From Oceaniovalibus guishaninsula JLT2003 (GTDB lineage: Bacteria; Pseudomonadota; Alphaproteobacteria; Rhodobacterales; Rhodobacteraceae): a stretch of DNA of 46,740 nt. Under the pieces are notes generated by a model. That model was given only the letters and a program-made list of their open reading frames with translations, was not told the origin of the DNA and ran no database searches. The stretch spans positions 1-46,740 of the forward strand of contig NZ_AMGO01000004.1 in NCBI RefSeq assembly GCF_000299575.1, written 5' to 3'. The number at the start of each line of letters is the position of its first letter. The first letter of the stretch is position 1. This document shows, in pieces, positions 10,925 to 20,498 of the stretch. The position numbers were made by a program, and so were the translations under genes.

Positions 10925-11194
10925 CTATTCGGCCGCTTCGGCCATCGGCGTCACCGAGATGAAGGTACGGCCCTTCAATCCCTTGTGAAACGTCACGCGG
11001 CCTTCGGAGACGGCGAAAATGGTGTGGTCGCGTCCCAGCCCGACGCCTTCGCCCGGCCACCACTTGGTGCCGCGCTGGCGGACGATGATGTTGCCCGGCA
11101 CGACTTCCTGGCCGCCGAACTTCTTGACGCCCAACCGGCGTCCGGCGCTGTCGCGACCGTTGCGGCTGGAACCGCCTGCCTTCTTGTGTGCCAT
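10925..11194 (-). CDS. rpmA: 50S ribosomal protein L27
   Basis: This 89-residue protein reaches the peptidyl-transferase centre with its N-terminal tail. [27 protein letters not shown] and the GRDHTIFA motif are canonical. It does not have the extra cleaved N-terminal peptide found in Firmicutes. It starts 6 bases after rplU and ends ahead of a strong terminator. Confidence 0.97.
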   Translation of the reverse strand: MAHKKAGGSSRNGRDSAGRRLGVKKFGGQEVVPGNIIVRQRGTKWWPGEGVGLGRDHTIFAVSEGRVTFHKGLKGRTFISVTPMAEAAE

Positions 11195-11200
11195 CTGTCG

Positions 11201-11728
11201 TTACTCCTTCTCGGGTGCCGCATCGGCCGCCGGTTCGGCGGATTTCTCGTCGGCCTGGCCGGTCGCCACGCGCTTGTTCATTTCGGCCTGGCCGGTCGCC
11301 ACGCGCTTGTTCATTTCGGCCTGGCGTTCGCGGTTGGTGGCATAGCGCTCGCCGTCGCCCTCGACGCCCTTCCAGCCCGCGATTCCGGCGCCGATCGCCG
11401 CCTTCACGCCGCTATCGGCGGCGCCGCTGTCCAGGATGTCGCCGATCCGCACCAGCGTCAGTTGCTGGCGATGGCCCTTGGTGCGCTGGCTGGAATGCTT
11501 GCGCCGGCGCTTGACGTAATGGATGACCTTTTCGCCCTTGATCTGGTCGATCACGGTCGCCTGAACGCCCGCGCCTTCCACCAGCGGCGCACCGACAGTG
11601 GACCCGATCATCAGGATTTCGTTGAACTGGACGGTTTCGCCAGCATCGGCCGCAATCTTCTCGACGCGGAGGACATCCCCCGACTTGACCCGATACTGCT
11701 TGCCGCCGGTCTTGAGGACCGCGAACAT
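11201..11728 (-). CDS. rplU: 50S ribosomal protein L21 with C-terminal extension
   Basis: Residues 1-103 are a standard L21 that binds 23S rRNA in early assembly ([30 protein letters not shown]). The remaining 70 or so residues form a tail containing a helix-hairpin-like [20 protein letters not shown] segment, two perfect 11-residue repeats and an acidic end. Tails are usual in alphaproteobacterial L21, but the exact internal duplication looks recent. The start at 11728 gives the normal N-terminus; the frame continues upstream without L21 character. It is first in the rplU-rpmA operon. Confidence 0.95.
   Translation of the reverse strand: MFAVLKTGGKQYRVKSGDVLRVEKIAADAGETVQFNEILMIGSTVGAPLVEGAGVQATVIDQIKGEKVIHYVKRRRKHSSQRTKGHRQQLTLVRIGDILDSGAADSGVKAAIGAGIAGWKGVEGDGERYATNRERQAEMNKRVATGQAEMNKRVATGQADEKSAEPAADAAPEKE
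11250..11315 (-). repeat. perfect 33 bp tandem duplication inside rplU
   Basis: Two identical 33 bp units (11250-11282 and 11283-11315) encode the repeated residues [11 protein letters not shown] twice in the L21 tail, and a partial third unit follows. The duplication keeps the frame. It may vary in copy number between strains through replication slippage. Confidence 0.95.
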
Positions 11729-11920
11729 CGTTTCTTCCTTCTCTGCCGCGTCCTTCGGCCCCCTTGCGGGCGTTCGGGGGAAATCCCCGCCTCGGACTGC
11801 GCGGCCCCGTCGGGCCTCGTTCGCCGCGTGCCCCATGCACCGCGGCCCCCGCGCGAACGATGTCCGCCGGGATGGCGGTGTATCCGGTCGCGGGGCCGGC
11901 TTGTCAAGCCATGCGGGCCG

Positions 11921-12751
11921 TCACAGATCCTCGCTTGCCATGAAGCGGGCCGCGGCAAGGCCCAGATCGCGGGATATGTCGACATAGACCTCGTCGAAGG
12001 CGGCAAACAGCGCCCGGTTCAGCGCCTGTCCTTCCGGGGTCCGCGACAATTCGGTATAGGCCGCCAGATCGGCGTCATCCAGCGGTTGGTAGGCCAGATT
12101 GAGATAGGAATAGAGCCAGCTCAGAGTCTCGTCGCGGATCTCGGGTTCCTGCGACCAGACATCGGCCAGCATCTGATCCTCGCCCAGTTCCGCGCCGAAC
12201 GCTCCGCCATCGGCCAGCCCGGTCATGAAGGCGTAGTTCGCGTTCATCGCGCCGACGACGTTCTGTTCGATCAGGTCGTTCGCCTCGACAAAAGCCTCGA
12301 TGCCGGCGATACGCGGATCGTCCTGCCTCTGCATGCGCTCCAGCGCGGCCTCGGCGGCTTCCTCCAGCGCCTCGTCCGCCATGGCGCGCCGCGCCTCCAG
12401 TTCCAGCGTCACGATCTCGGCGCCGGTATCCGAGGTGAAGAAGTCCAGAAGCGGCGTGACCGTCGCGTCTTCCATTCCTTCGACGAACAGGGCGCGCATC
12501 CGCCCTTCCATGTTGTCGGGGCCGTAGATGTCGGCAAGCGCGCGCTTCCAGCCAACACCGCCCCGCCCGGCGAAAAGATCGTCCTCCAGTTCCAGCCCGC
12601 TTTCCGTTCCCTCGACGCGCATGATGGCCAGAAGGTCGTCCAGCCGCAGCGCGTCGTAAAGCGCCTCGGCCTGCCGCGTATCGGTGGCGGCGGGCAGAAC
12701 GCTGGCCGCCAGCAGCGGTAGGGAAAGGGCGGCGGCAAGGGCGAGGCGCAT
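11921..12751 (-). CDS. exported DUF2059 domain protein
   Basis: The protein is 276 residues long. The N-terminus is a signal peptide (MRLALAAALSLPLLAASVLPA), so the product should be periplasmic. The rest is acidic and helical, with a DUF2059-like segment (LLDFFTSDTGAEI...LELEARRAM) and a second related half. The function of the family is unknown. An ATG five codons earlier is possible. The gene is convergent with nothing and lies alone between the rplU promoter region and the tRNA-Ser gene. Confidence 0.8.
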   Translation of the reverse strand: MRLALAAALSLPLLAASVLPAATDTRQAEALYDALRLDDLLAIMRVEGTESGLELEDDLFAGRGGVGWKRALADIYGPDNMEGRMRALFVEGMEDATVTPLLDFFTSDTGAEIVTLELEARRAMADEALEEAAEAALERMQRQDDPRIAGIEAFVEANDLIEQNVVGAMNANYAFMTGLADGGAFGAELGEDQMLADVWSQEPEIRDETLSWLYSYLNLAYQPLDDADLAAYTELSRTPEGQALNRALFAAFDEVYVDISRDLGLAAARFMASEDL

Positions 12752-12871
12752 GGAATGTCCCGTCATGGTTCGGTTCGATCTAGGCCCGCGCGCGCCCGCT
12801 GCCAAGGGTGCCGAAGGCCGCAAGACCCCCTTGCGCCCGCCCCGTCCCGGTCTATTGCGCCCCCACCCCGC

Positions 12872-12961
12872 GGAGAGGTGCCGGAGTGGTCGAACGGGGC
12901 GGTCTCGAAAACCGTTGAGGGTGCAAGCCCTCCCAGGGTTCGAATCCCTGTCTCTCCGCCA
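12872..12961 (+). tRNA. tRNA-Ser(CGA)
   Basis: The gene folds as a class II tRNA with a long variable arm. The acceptor is GGAGAGG paired with TCTCTCC (one G-U), the anticodon CGA lies at 12906-12908 in the loop CTCGAAA, the T arm is CAGGG-TTCGAAT-CCCTG, the discriminator is G, and CCA is encoded. Its 3' end doubles as the integration site of the adjacent element, which restores an intact 3' end. Confidence 0.96.
12945..12961 (+). other. attL (17 bp, 3' end of tRNA-Ser)
   Basis: TCCCTGTCTCTCCGCCA lies in the T-arm, acceptor and CCA of tRNA-Ser and is repeated exactly at 22219-22235. The copies diverge on both sides, so 17 bp is the full identity. A GACTTA motif just inside (about 12979-12984) recurs inside attR and could be an arm-type integrase site. 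Confidence 0.9.
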
Positions 12962-13028
12962 ATTCCATATAGATCAGTGACTTAATAGTTGGGCAGGCAA
13001 GTGCGACACAAAGTGGAGCACCACGCCC

Positions 13029-14597
13029 ATGAAACTGTCCGCCTTCCTTTCGCCGTCGCGCCACGGGGTTTACTATTTCCGCTGGCCCTTGCCTTCCCCA
13101 GACCGCCAAAGCCGACGCACCGTCAGGATTTCCCTTCGCACCAAGTGCCCAGATCGGGCTGGCGATCTGGCCCGTCATCTTGCATCATGCGGGCGATTGG
13201 TTCGGGATAACAAGGCATTGGCGAGGCTCAGGCAAGATGAGATGCGCGAGATGGTGCGAAGCTACTTCGCGGCTTCGCTGGATGCGTATGTTGAGAAGCT
13301 GAACGATACCGGCCTGCCGGATCGGTCCCTTGACCTGCTGCGCCAAGAACTTGCTGCCCACGCGGACGCCGCAGAGGGCAATGACGACCTGTCGGACATG
13401 TTCCTTGACCCAGACGCCTTCCGGGCCTCAGCGGGCCTCACAGACGCTCAGTGGACCGAGAACGCGCCATCTCTGCGCCAAGAGATGCGTAAGGCCCGCC
13501 GGGACCAGATCAAAGCCATTCTAAGCGCCGCTGAGAGCCTTGAAGGCTATTCCTTCACCAAGCCTGCCCAGACAGCGCCAAGGCCATCACAGACCCGCTC
13601 AGCGTCTCTGAGCGCGGCCATCGCAGATTTCAAAGCCGAGCATGGGCCGCAATGGTCACAGGAGATGCGGAACAAGGCGGATGCGTACCTTGCCTTGCTG
13701 GTGGAGCATTTCGGACCGGATCGCCCGATGGACCAGATCAGCCGCCAAGACGCCGCTGACATGAAGAAGCTAGTGCAGGCCCTACCGGCGAACCGCAAGA
13801 CCAAGCCCGAAACCCGCAATTTGAGTTTGCATGAAGCCATAGACGTTCCCGGCTTGCCCAAGATGGGCGTGAAGACTGTCAACAGTTACATCGACATGTT
13901 TCGCCGCTTCTGGGACTGGGCAGAACGCCACGGGCGCGCGCCCCACAAGCTGTTTGACGGCATGAAGGTTGCGAAGGCTAAGCAAGCCGCAGAGAAGCGC
14001 AAGGCGTACAGCAAGGAACAGCTTTCACGCCTCTTTGTCGAGTTGACGGAAAACCGCTCTGGGCTGGTCAAGAAGGACGATCACAAGTGGGGAACGCTTC
14101 TGGCCATGTTCACCGGGGCACGGTTGCGGGAAGTCGCGCAACTGGTGCCATCTGACATTCGGAGTGAAGGCGGCATCTGGTACATCGACATCAACGCGGA
14201 TGGTGAGAAGAAAAGCCTGAAGTCGCTTGCCGCCAAACGCCGGGTGCCCGTCCATTCGGAGTTGATCCGCCTTGGTTTCCTTGAATGGGTCGAAGGCTGC
14301 GGGAAGCAAACGCGCCTGTTCATGTCGTTCACGCACAACACCAAAGAAGGCTATGGCCGCAATCTGGGCCGCTGGTTCGGCACGTTCCTGACCAAGATCG
14401 GCATGAAGGATGACGGCCTTGTCTTCCACAGCCTGCGCCACACCGCGATTACCCGAATGCGTCAAGCCAGTGTCGAGTTGTCACTTGTGCAAGAGATCGT
14501 CGGGCATGAGCGCGACACCGTGACAGACGGTTACTTTGGCGAGGGCTACACACTGGCGCAGAAGAAGGACGCGATTGAGAAAATCACCGCGCGTTAG
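13029..14597 (+). CDS. tyrosine-type site-specific integrase
   Basis: This 522-residue recombinase should integrate and excise the element at tRNA-Ser. The N-terminus (SPSRHGVYYFRWPLP) resembles the DUF6538 domain of alphaproteobacterial island integrases. A core-binding domain spans about 190-300. The catalytic domain has Arg365 in TGARLREV, His467-xx-Arg470 in HSLRHTAITRM, His493 in VGHERD, and a C-terminal nucleophile, probably Tyr502. GGAG lies 10 bases upstream of the ATG. It begins 67 bases inside attL. Confidence 0.95.
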   Translation: MKLSAFLSPSRHGVYYFRWPLPSPDRQSRRTVRISLRTKCPDRAGDLARHLASCGRLVRDNKALARLRQDEMREMVRSYFAASLDAYVEKLNDTGLPDRSLDLLRQELAAHADAAEGNDDLSDMFLDPDAFRASAGLTDAQWTENAPSLRQEMRKARRDQIKAILSAAESLEGYSFTKPAQTAPRPSQTRSASLSAAIADFKAEHGPQWSQEMRNKADAYLALLVEHFGPDRPMDQISRQDAADMKKLVQALPANRKTKPETRNLSLHEAIDVPGLPKMGVKTVNSYIDMFRRFWDWAERHGRAPHKLFDGMKVAKAKQAAEKRKAYSKEQLSRLFVELTENRSGLVKKDDHKWGTLLAMFTGARLREVAQLVPSDIRSEGGIWYIDINADGEKKSLKSLAAKRRVPVHSELIRLGFLEWVEGCGKQTRLFMSFTHNTKEGYGRNLGRWFGTFLTKIGMKDDGLVFHSLRHTAITRMRQASVELSLVQEIVGHERDTVTDGYFGEGYTLAQKKDAIEKITAR

Positions 14598-14625
14598 ACG
14601 CACAGCATAAATCACATGCAAAGGA

Positions 14626-15354
14626 TCAGGACGAAGGAGTGGGGCCAAACCGCATGGCCCCTTCCGCCATATAGGCAAAACGGCCTGCTTCGTCGCGGAT
14701 CGCTTCAAGCGCACTGGAAGTCATCGCTTCGTCGGTAACTTCAGCAATCCAGTCAGGATCAACCCTGTCAATGTCAATGCGTTCAAGGTTAGTCAGTTGG
14801 GCGAGGATAAATGCCGCGCCGTTGGTGTGCATATCAAGATCAGACAGCCGAAGGCGACATGCTTGCAGCGTTCCGTCGAATGCGCCAAGCGCGGCGGCTG
14901 CAAACTCTTTGTCGTCCACTTCGCGCTTCATTGCGTTGAGATACCCAAGATGGTGAATAGCAGCCGCATCTTGAACATGCTCCAAATCTTCAGACTGAGG
15001 CGCTTCATTGGGTTCATTTGCAGCAGGCTCACCCATAGGCGCGTTATCTTCGTGCCGGAGCGGAACAATGAAGTTGTCTTCCGCTCTCGGGTTCATTGCG
15101 CCCGCGCAAAAGGCGCTCACCACGAAAGCAACACCCAAGGGCATAACGAAAGCCAAGAGCAAGAAACCGGCAACGAGAAACAGCCACCAATACGCCCGGA
15201 ATAACCGCATGGTGCCAGTGGCGAGCAAGAGTTGCATTTGCAGGTTCCACCAATAGCGCCCGATCACGCCAAGGCTGGCACTTGCAGCCGCAACACCTTC
15301 GGTCGCAGCACCGTAGGCGATGTGGTGGTCTGGTGACTTGTTGTTGAGGCTCAT
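14626..15354 (-). CDS. hypothetical membrane protein of the element
   Basis: I do not recognise the family. The 242-residue protein has one or two close membrane segments at about residues 55-85 (YWWLFLVAGFLLLAF...GVAFVVSAFCAG) and a long soluble C-terminal part that is acidic and helical. The start at 15354 has GGAG 6 bases upstream; longer in-frame starts lack a ribosome site. It is transcribed divergently from the XRE regulator, which may control it. Its neighbours suggest a defence or maintenance role, but nothing in the sequence proves this. Confidence 0.65.
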   Translation of the reverse strand: MSLNNKSPDHHIAYGAATEGVAAASASLGVIGRYWWNLQMQLLLATGTMRLFRAYWWLFLVAGFLLLAFVMPLGVAFVVSAFCAGAMNPRAEDNFIVPLRHEDNAPMGEPAANEPNEAPQSEDLEHVQDAAAIHHLGYLNAMKREVDDKEFAAAALGAFDGTLQACRLRLSDLDMHTNGAAFILAQLTNLERIDIDRVDPDWIAEVTDEAMTSSALEAIRDEAGRFAYMAEGAMRFGPTPSS

Positions 15355-15491
15355 GGGGCGCTCCGACGGTGAGACTGACATGCGCCCCGGCACAGCCCTA
15401 AACTGGACAGCAAGGACGCTCAATATCCAGATTTTAGATACCTACTTTTGAGATATAGTCAATGCGCCCAGTGCAACAGCATGGGGCGTTC

Positions 15492-15734
15492 ATGCCTAAA
15501 ACTCTTGGAGATCATAGGCATGATGCTCTTGTCCGCTACCTCATCGAGAAGCGCGGAGAGGCAGGCTTGAAGCAGGTGGAACTTGCGGAGCGGATGAAGG
15601 TCTATCAGTCCTTCATCGCGCGGCTGGAAAGCGGTCAACGCCGCGTTGATGTGGTGGAACTGGTCAAGCTGAGCGAGGTGCTGGGCTTTGATCCAACCGA
15701 GATCGTGGGCAGGCTGGCGAGGATGTCGGACTGA
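15492..15734 (+). CDS. XRE-family transcriptional regulator
   Basis: This 80-residue protein is a single Cro/CI-type helix-turn-helix domain (LKQVELAERMKVYQSFIARLESGQRR). It resembles the small controller proteins found with restriction-modification systems and islands. An upstream in-frame ATG at 15462 sits only 2 bases after a TATAGT box and would give a nearly leaderless message; the 15492 start fits the family length better. It probably represses itself and the divergent membrane-protein gene through the AT-rich spacer. Confidence 0.85.
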   Translation: MPKTLGDHRHDALVRYLIEKRGEAGLKQVELAERMKVYQSFIARLESGQRRVDVVELVKLSEVLGFDPTEIVGRLARMSD

Positions 15735-15742
15735 GCCCGCCA

Positions 15743-15774
15743 CGGTCCCAGCTTATTTGCCCCAGTAATAGGGA
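15743..15774 (+). repeat. left copy of direct repeat flanking res-mod
   Basis: CGGTCCC, two extra bases (AG), then CTTATTTGCCCCAGTAAT and a G-rich end. A close copy lies at 20448-20476 on the other side of the restriction-modification genes. Twenty of 23 aligned bases match over the second part, and the CGGTCCC prefix is exact. Confidence 0.75.
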
Positions 15775-15826
15775 GAAACCATTTATAGGCCCGCCAATCC
15801 CGCAGACTTAGACAGGTGGAACCGGG

Positions 15827-18451
15827 CTATGCGTCCAGCACCTCAGTCTCGAATGCGGCTTTGAAGTCAGTATTGGTCTGCCCCGTCTCATTGAAGAAGG
15901 GCAGCCCCAGAACGGTATAGTCCCGCCCTTGGAATACCGTTTCAAGTCTGGCCTTGGCTTTCACTTGCGCAAGGAAGTCCTGCTTCCAGTCGTCTTGCGG
16001 GCGCAACTGGTCGCCCTTGGGTTCGATGAATAGCTGCAAGATCGTGCTGGCTTGCTCGCCCTTCTTCCTCAGAAACAGAACGAAGTCGGGTTCAAAGGCG
16101 CGTCCTGTGTCGAAGTCGTACAGCTTCACCGCCTTCTCGTTCCGAAGCAGGTAGAAGTCGTCATATAAACCGCGCAACCGGGCTTCCTGATCGTGCATGT
16201 ACTTGATGAAGTGCTTTTCCTGATCGGTGCCATAGCTGTCGTCATAGGCGTGCCAGTCCTTGCCGCTCAGGTCGATCTGGTCCAGCCCCGGCACGTTGCT
16301 TTCGGTCCAGCTTAGCCCGGTCTCGCCTTCGATGCGCAGTTTCAGCACCTTGTCGGTGAAGCGGTCCTTGATGGGATAGGGCTTGAAGTCCTTGGTGCCG
16401 ATAAACTCGACACTTTCGCGTTTCACGCCGCTTTCGATCTGGTGCAGGACGTATTGCGCGATGTCCAGTTTTTGCCGCGCGGTCAGGTTGTCCAAGTCAT
16501 CGGGCAAGCCGCGCACACTCACTGTCACGCCGCCAAGATAGGTGTCAGAGGTGACAAACTGCGAGGCGCTGGCGAGTTGCGGGAAATAGGTCCGCAAGTT
16601 GGCGAAGTGGAAGAAGTCATTGGCATCCATCGCAAAGCCCAGAATGGCCCTGCCGAAGTCGGCCAGCTTGAAGTCGCGAGACACGGGTTCCTTGCTTGAC
16701 GGTTTCAGCGTCAACTGCCCACCGCCAAAGGCTGAGGCTTGTGTCACGCGGCCTGTCATCAGGTTGGGATAGGTGAAGGGGCCTTCGATCTTGTAGGCGT
16801 CCAGCCCTGCCACACCGTCGCGCGGGTTGCGCACCCGATCATTCACCCAGACATGATCCCGCTCATAGAGGTCAGTCTGCTTGAAGCTGTCCTTGAGCCG
16901 CAAGCGCACCGTCCGGGCAGTGTCATCGAGCATCCCTGTTTCGCGCAGGGCGTTGCGAATGTCTTGGATGTACTTGGGATTGTGGGAACAGTGGTAGTGC
17001 AGTTCCTCCAAGATGCGCAGGGGCGTGTCCACGGCGCTGTCGTACTTGCGCTTTTCCCGCGCCGCGTCGGGCTGGTCCGGGGCCATGAAGGGGAAGTACC
17101 GCGCTCCGCGCCCGATCAACTGCGCCTCGGCCATCGTGGTCTTGCCCACCTTGTTGGCCTTGCCGTCGCGGGTGTCGTACAGGCGTACAATGTCGAACAG
17201 GTTCAGAACGTCCCAGCCTTCGTTCAGCTTATCGACGGCAAAGATCACCCGTATCTCGTTGTCCCGGTCCTCCAAGGCGTTCAACTCAATCTGTCTGTTT
17301 TCCAAATCCTTGGGGTTGTTGACGTTCACCACCTTCTCGGGGGCAAAATCGCCCTGTAGCTCACGGGCGAAATCCGCGCCGCTCATGGCCCTTTCATCCA
17401 TGATGAAGGCAAAGACCCGCGAAAGCGTCTCATCGCCCTCAGAGGCCGCCCTGAGCGCGTCCAGCGCCTCGCCGGTCAGCCCGGCCACCATCGCAGTAAA
17501 CGCGGCTTCGTTGTCGGCGCTTTCCTTGATCGTCTTGGACTTCATCAGGATCACGGGCTTGCACTGCAGCCCATGCGCCTCGGCCACCTTGCGGCGGTAC
17601 TGGCTCAGAACCATCGCCTGCATCATCCGGGCCTCAGGCGGCAAATCGGCCTGCCGCAACTCGATGTCTTTGGAATAGCCGTCTTCGCGAAACTGCCGAA
17701 GCGAATAGTCGTAGAGTATCTTGTCGGCATACTTCGCCCGGATCGCCTCATGGCTCAGGTCCACGGTCGCGGTAAACTCCAACAGCATGTTCTCGGGGTG
17801 CTGGCGGAAAATCTCGGAAACAGTGCCTTCCCAACTGGCCTTCTCTGCCTTCTCGCCTTCCGTCAGCGTCTTCTTGGTCTCGGCGTTCAGGTGGTGCGCC
17901 TCGTCCGAGACCATCACCACCTTGTAGTCGCGGAAATCCTCGATGGTGACGGCATTCTCTTTCGGGTTCTGCATCCGGGTGTGCAGCCCTTGTATGGTGG
18001 TGAAGTGGATGTTGATCGCATCGCCTGACACCGCGTCGAAGGTGTCCACCGCGCGGATGTCCACGGGTTTGTCGTCAATGCGCACCGTGGGCGCGAACAG
18101 GTGTTTGGCCGATGCGGGGTTGAGGAAGTTTTCCTTGGTCTTCTCAATGATCTGAGCAGAGTTCACGAAGAACAGGAAGTTGCGATAGCCGCGCCGGTAC
18201 AAGTCCAGGATCAGCACCGCCATCAGCACCGTCTTGCCGCTGCCCGTGGCCATATGGAACAGCAGGTGCGGGGCCTTGGGCCGCGCCTCATACTTGTCGA
18301 TGTAGAACAGCCAGCGTTCAAGCGCCGTGTGTTGATAGGGGCGCAGGGTGATCTGTGGTGCAAGGTTGCCGGTGATGTCGTCGGGCAGGTCCGCTTTCAG
18401 CGCGCCATACTTGGCCAGCGCGTCAAACTCTTGGCTAAGCGTCTGGCTCAT
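15827..18451 (-). CDS. res: Type III restriction enzyme, Res (helicase-nuclease) subunit
   Basis: Res is the motor and nuclease subunit of a Type III restriction system; with Mod it cuts DNA carrying unmodified, inversely oriented sites. The 874-residue protein has an SF2 helicase core with GSGKT at 70-74, DEAH at 183-186 and a motif VI-like [12 protein letters not shown]. The C-terminal PD-(D/E)xK nuclease is present: Pro788-Asp789 in FEPDFVLFL and Glu810-x-Lys812 in FIEPKG. Nothing is truncated. Its start overlaps the mod stop by four bases. Confidence 0.95.
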   Translation of the reverse strand: MSQTLSQEFDALAKYGALKADLPDDITGNLAPQITLRPYQHTALERWLFYIDKYEARPKAPHLLFHMATGSGKTVLMAVLILDLYRRGYRNFLFFVNSAQIIEKTKENFLNPASAKHLFAPTVRIDDKPVDIRAVDTFDAVSGDAINIHFTTIQGLHTRMQNPKENAVTIEDFRDYKVVMVSDEAHHLNAETKKTLTEGEKAEKASWEGTVSEIFRQHPENMLLEFTATVDLSHEAIRAKYADKILYDYSLRQFREDGYSKDIELRQADLPPEARMMQAMVLSQYRRKVAEAHGLQCKPVILMKSKTIKESADNEAAFTAMVAGLTGEALDALRAASEGDETLSRVFAFIMDERAMSGADFARELQGDFAPEKVVNVNNPKDLENRQIELNALEDRDNEIRVIFAVDKLNEGWDVLNLFDIVRLYDTRDGKANKVGKTTMAEAQLIGRGARYFPFMAPDQPDAAREKRKYDSAVDTPLRILEELHYHCSHNPKYIQDIRNALRETGMLDDTARTVRLRLKDSFKQTDLYERDHVWVNDRVRNPRDGVAGLDAYKIEGPFTYPNLMTGRVTQASAFGGGQLTLKPSSKEPVSRDFKLADFGRAILGFAMDANDFFHFANLRTYFPQLASASQFVTSDTYLGGVTVSVRGLPDDLDNLTARQKLDIAQYVLHQIESGVKRESVEFIGTKDFKPYPIKDRFTDKVLKLRIEGETGLSWTESNVPGLDQIDLSGKDWHAYDDSYGTDQEKHFIKYMHDQEARLRGLYDDFYLLRNEKAVKLYDFDTGRAFEPDFVLFLRKKGEQASTILQLFIEPKGDQLRPQDDWKQDFLAQVKAKARLETVFQGRDYTVLGLPFFNETGQTNTDFKAAFETEVLDA

Positions 18452-20385
18452 CTGTCCAGCCCATAGAAAGAGCGGGTGGCGCGGGCGTCTTCGTCCGAAA
18501 TGTCGAAGTCCGCATCGCCAAGTGAGCCGAGATTGACATAGAGGTGGTTGGCATCGAGGCAGTCCATCAGCACGCGCTTGGCGTCATCCAGTGGAAGCGT
18601 TGCGAGGTCGTCGGTGTCGAAGGCGCTCAGGTCCACGTCATAGCGCAGATAGCCGGTGGCTTGGATGTCGGCATGGATGGTTTGCAGCGCGGCCATGTCC
18701 GGGGCCGCTTCGATCCGGTCGGCAAAAGCCGAGTTGGAAGCCGCGAGTTCGGCATAGACAAACGATCCGCCACCTTGCCACTCGACGGCTTTGGAAATGC
18801 CGCCCTGTTCACCTTCGATGACTTTCTTGAGGCGTGATGCGGGCAACTCAAGAATGTAATCCATCTGTTCAACGGCGATCCAGCGACGGCCCATCTTGTG
18901 CGCAACTGCGGCTGTCGTCCCTGAACCGGAATAGAAGTCCAAAACGATGTCACCGGGATTGGTGGCAATGTGGACAATGCGCTGTAACAGTCGCTCAGGC
19001 TTTGGCGTGAAGTCAGACGCTTCGTCGGAACCGACGATTGCATTTAGCTCCTTCTTTGCCTGTTCGTTTGTCCCTGCGTCTTGATGTGCCCACCAAGTCG
19101 ATGACTGAATACCGTTTTCGTCCTTGAGGTATTTCTTGCGTCTCGGTTGATTGCTTCCATCCTTACCGAACCAAAGGCGCTTCTCTTTCTCAAGGATGCG
19201 GTATTCATCCTCCGTTACTTTCCAGCAATAACCTTCTGGCGGATAGAACCGGTCGCCAGACGGCGAAGTGATCCAGTACATCTGATTTTCACGGCCCCAC
19301 TTGCCATTTTTCTTTTGGTTCTGGGCAGTGAAGTCTCTATGAACCCAAGGGCCTTTCGGGTCATTGTCTGGGTTTTTATATTCCGCGCGTTGCTTGTCTG
19401 TCATGGGCAAGCGATTGGCGCTTTCCTCAAAGATCGTCTTAAAAGTGCCGTTCGACCGCTTGGTTGTGCCTTGCTCACGGGCAAAGACAAGAATGTTGTC
19501 ATGTGAGTTGCCAAGGATAACACGGTCGTCGGGTGAAGTTCTCTTTTGCCATGCAATATGTGCAACAAACTTTTCACGTCCGAAGACCTCATCCATCATC
19601 ACTTTCGCGTAGTGTACTTCCGTATCATCCAGTGTGACGAAGATAGCACCATCGCGGGTTAGCAGCGACTTTGCGATTTCAAGTCGCCCCTTGAAGAAGG
19701 TCAGCCAAGCCGAGTGATTGAAGCGGTCATTGTACCGGAACCCGTCATTGCCGGTGTTATAGGGCGGGTCGATGTAGATCAGCTTCACCTTGCCCGCGTA
19801 GCGCGCTTTCAGGGAATGCAGCGCCAGCAGGTTGTTGCCCTTGATAAGCAGGTTGTCGTCCTCTGACACCTCGCCTACGGGCTTGGACTTGCCCTCTGCC
19901 ACAGCCTCGCCGTCCCAGCGTTCCCAGCCGGTCAGCACCTTGGGCTCAAACAGCCGCGTGATGTCGTCCGGGGCCAGCGTCGTGTTCCAGAAGACCTCGT
20001 TCCGGCCCCGGTCCTCTTTCGTCATGCCGCCTTCCAGCACGCAATCCTTGTAGGGCCACGCCAGCACCACGTCGCGCGACTGGCTCAGGTAATCGCCGCG
20101 CCCATCAGTCAGGCCGATGCGGTTCTTGAAGGCAGTGTAGCTGTCGGGCAGGAAGGCTTTGTTGGACACGAAGTCCTGAAACTTCACCTTGTCGAAGACC
20201 AGCGCGCCCGCCACCTCGGTGAAGAAATGCGCCTTGATCGTGTCGGACTGCATCAACAGTTCCAACAGCCGCGCATCCATATTCAACGCCGCCTCGATCA
20301 CCGCGTTCTTGAGGATTGCCCCGTCCGAGATGAACGCCTGTTCGGCTTGGAGAAGCGCCGTCAGGTCATCGAGAAGGTTCTGCAT
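18448..20385 (-). CDS. mod: Type III DNA modification methyltransferase, Mod subunit
   Basis: Mod recognises the target site and methylates adenine, protecting host DNA and guiding Res. The 645-residue protein is a beta-class N6-adenine methyltransferase: DPPYNTG at 206-212 precedes FYSGSGTT at 484-491, with the target-recognition domain of about 250 residues between. The recognition domain decides specificity and cannot be read from sequence. No simple repeat tract suggesting phase variation is visible in the gene. Confidence 0.95.
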   Translation of the reverse strand: MQNLLDDLTALLQAEQAFISDGAILKNAVIEAALNMDARLLELLMQSDTIKAHFFTEVAGALVFDKVKFQDFVSNKAFLPDSYTAFKNRIGLTDGRGDYLSQSRDVVLAWPYKDCVLEGGMTKEDRGRNEVFWNTTLAPDDITRLFEPKVLTGWERWDGEAVAEGKSKPVGEVSEDDNLLIKGNNLLALHSLKARYAGKVKLIYIDPPYNTGNDGFRYNDRFNHSAWLTFFKGRLEIAKSLLTRDGAIFVTLDDTEVHYAKVMMDEVFGREKFVAHIAWQKRTSPDDRVILGNSHDNILVFAREQGTTKRSNGTFKTIFEESANRLPMTDKQRAEYKNPDNDPKGPWVHRDFTAQNQKKNGKWGRENQMYWITSPSGDRFYPPEGYCWKVTEDEYRILEKEKRLWFGKDGSNQPRRKKYLKDENGIQSSTWWAHQDAGTNEQAKKELNAIVGSDEASDFTPKPERLLQRIVHIATNPGDIVLDFYSGSGTTAAVAHKMGRRWIAVEQMDYILELPASRLKKVIEGEQGGISKAVEWQGGGSFVYAELAASNSAFADRIEAAPDMAALQTIHADIQATGYLRYDVDLSAFDTDDLATLPLDDAKRVLMDCLDANHLYVNLGSLGDADFDISDEDARATRSFYGLDR

Positions 20386-20447
20386 GGATGGTCGCCCCCG
20401 TGTTCGTCTTTTTTCCCTTTGTGCCTGACGGGACAGGGGAAATCCAG

Positions 20448-20476
20448 CGGTCCCTTATTTGCCCCGGTAATGGGAA
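20448..20476 (+). repeat. right copy of direct repeat flanking res-mod
   Basis: CGGTCCC runs directly into TTATTTGCCCCGGTAAT and a G-rich end, matching 15743-15774 apart from a two-base gap and a few substitutions. It lies 63 bases upstream of the mod start, so it could also sit in the mod promoter region. Confidence 0.75.
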
Positions 20477-20498
20477 CATTGGGTTAATTAGGGGCAGG

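Noticed and set aside
18448-20385. Phase-variable mod gene
   Set aside because: Many Type III mod genes switch through simple repeats, but no such tract was seen in the gene or its upstream region.
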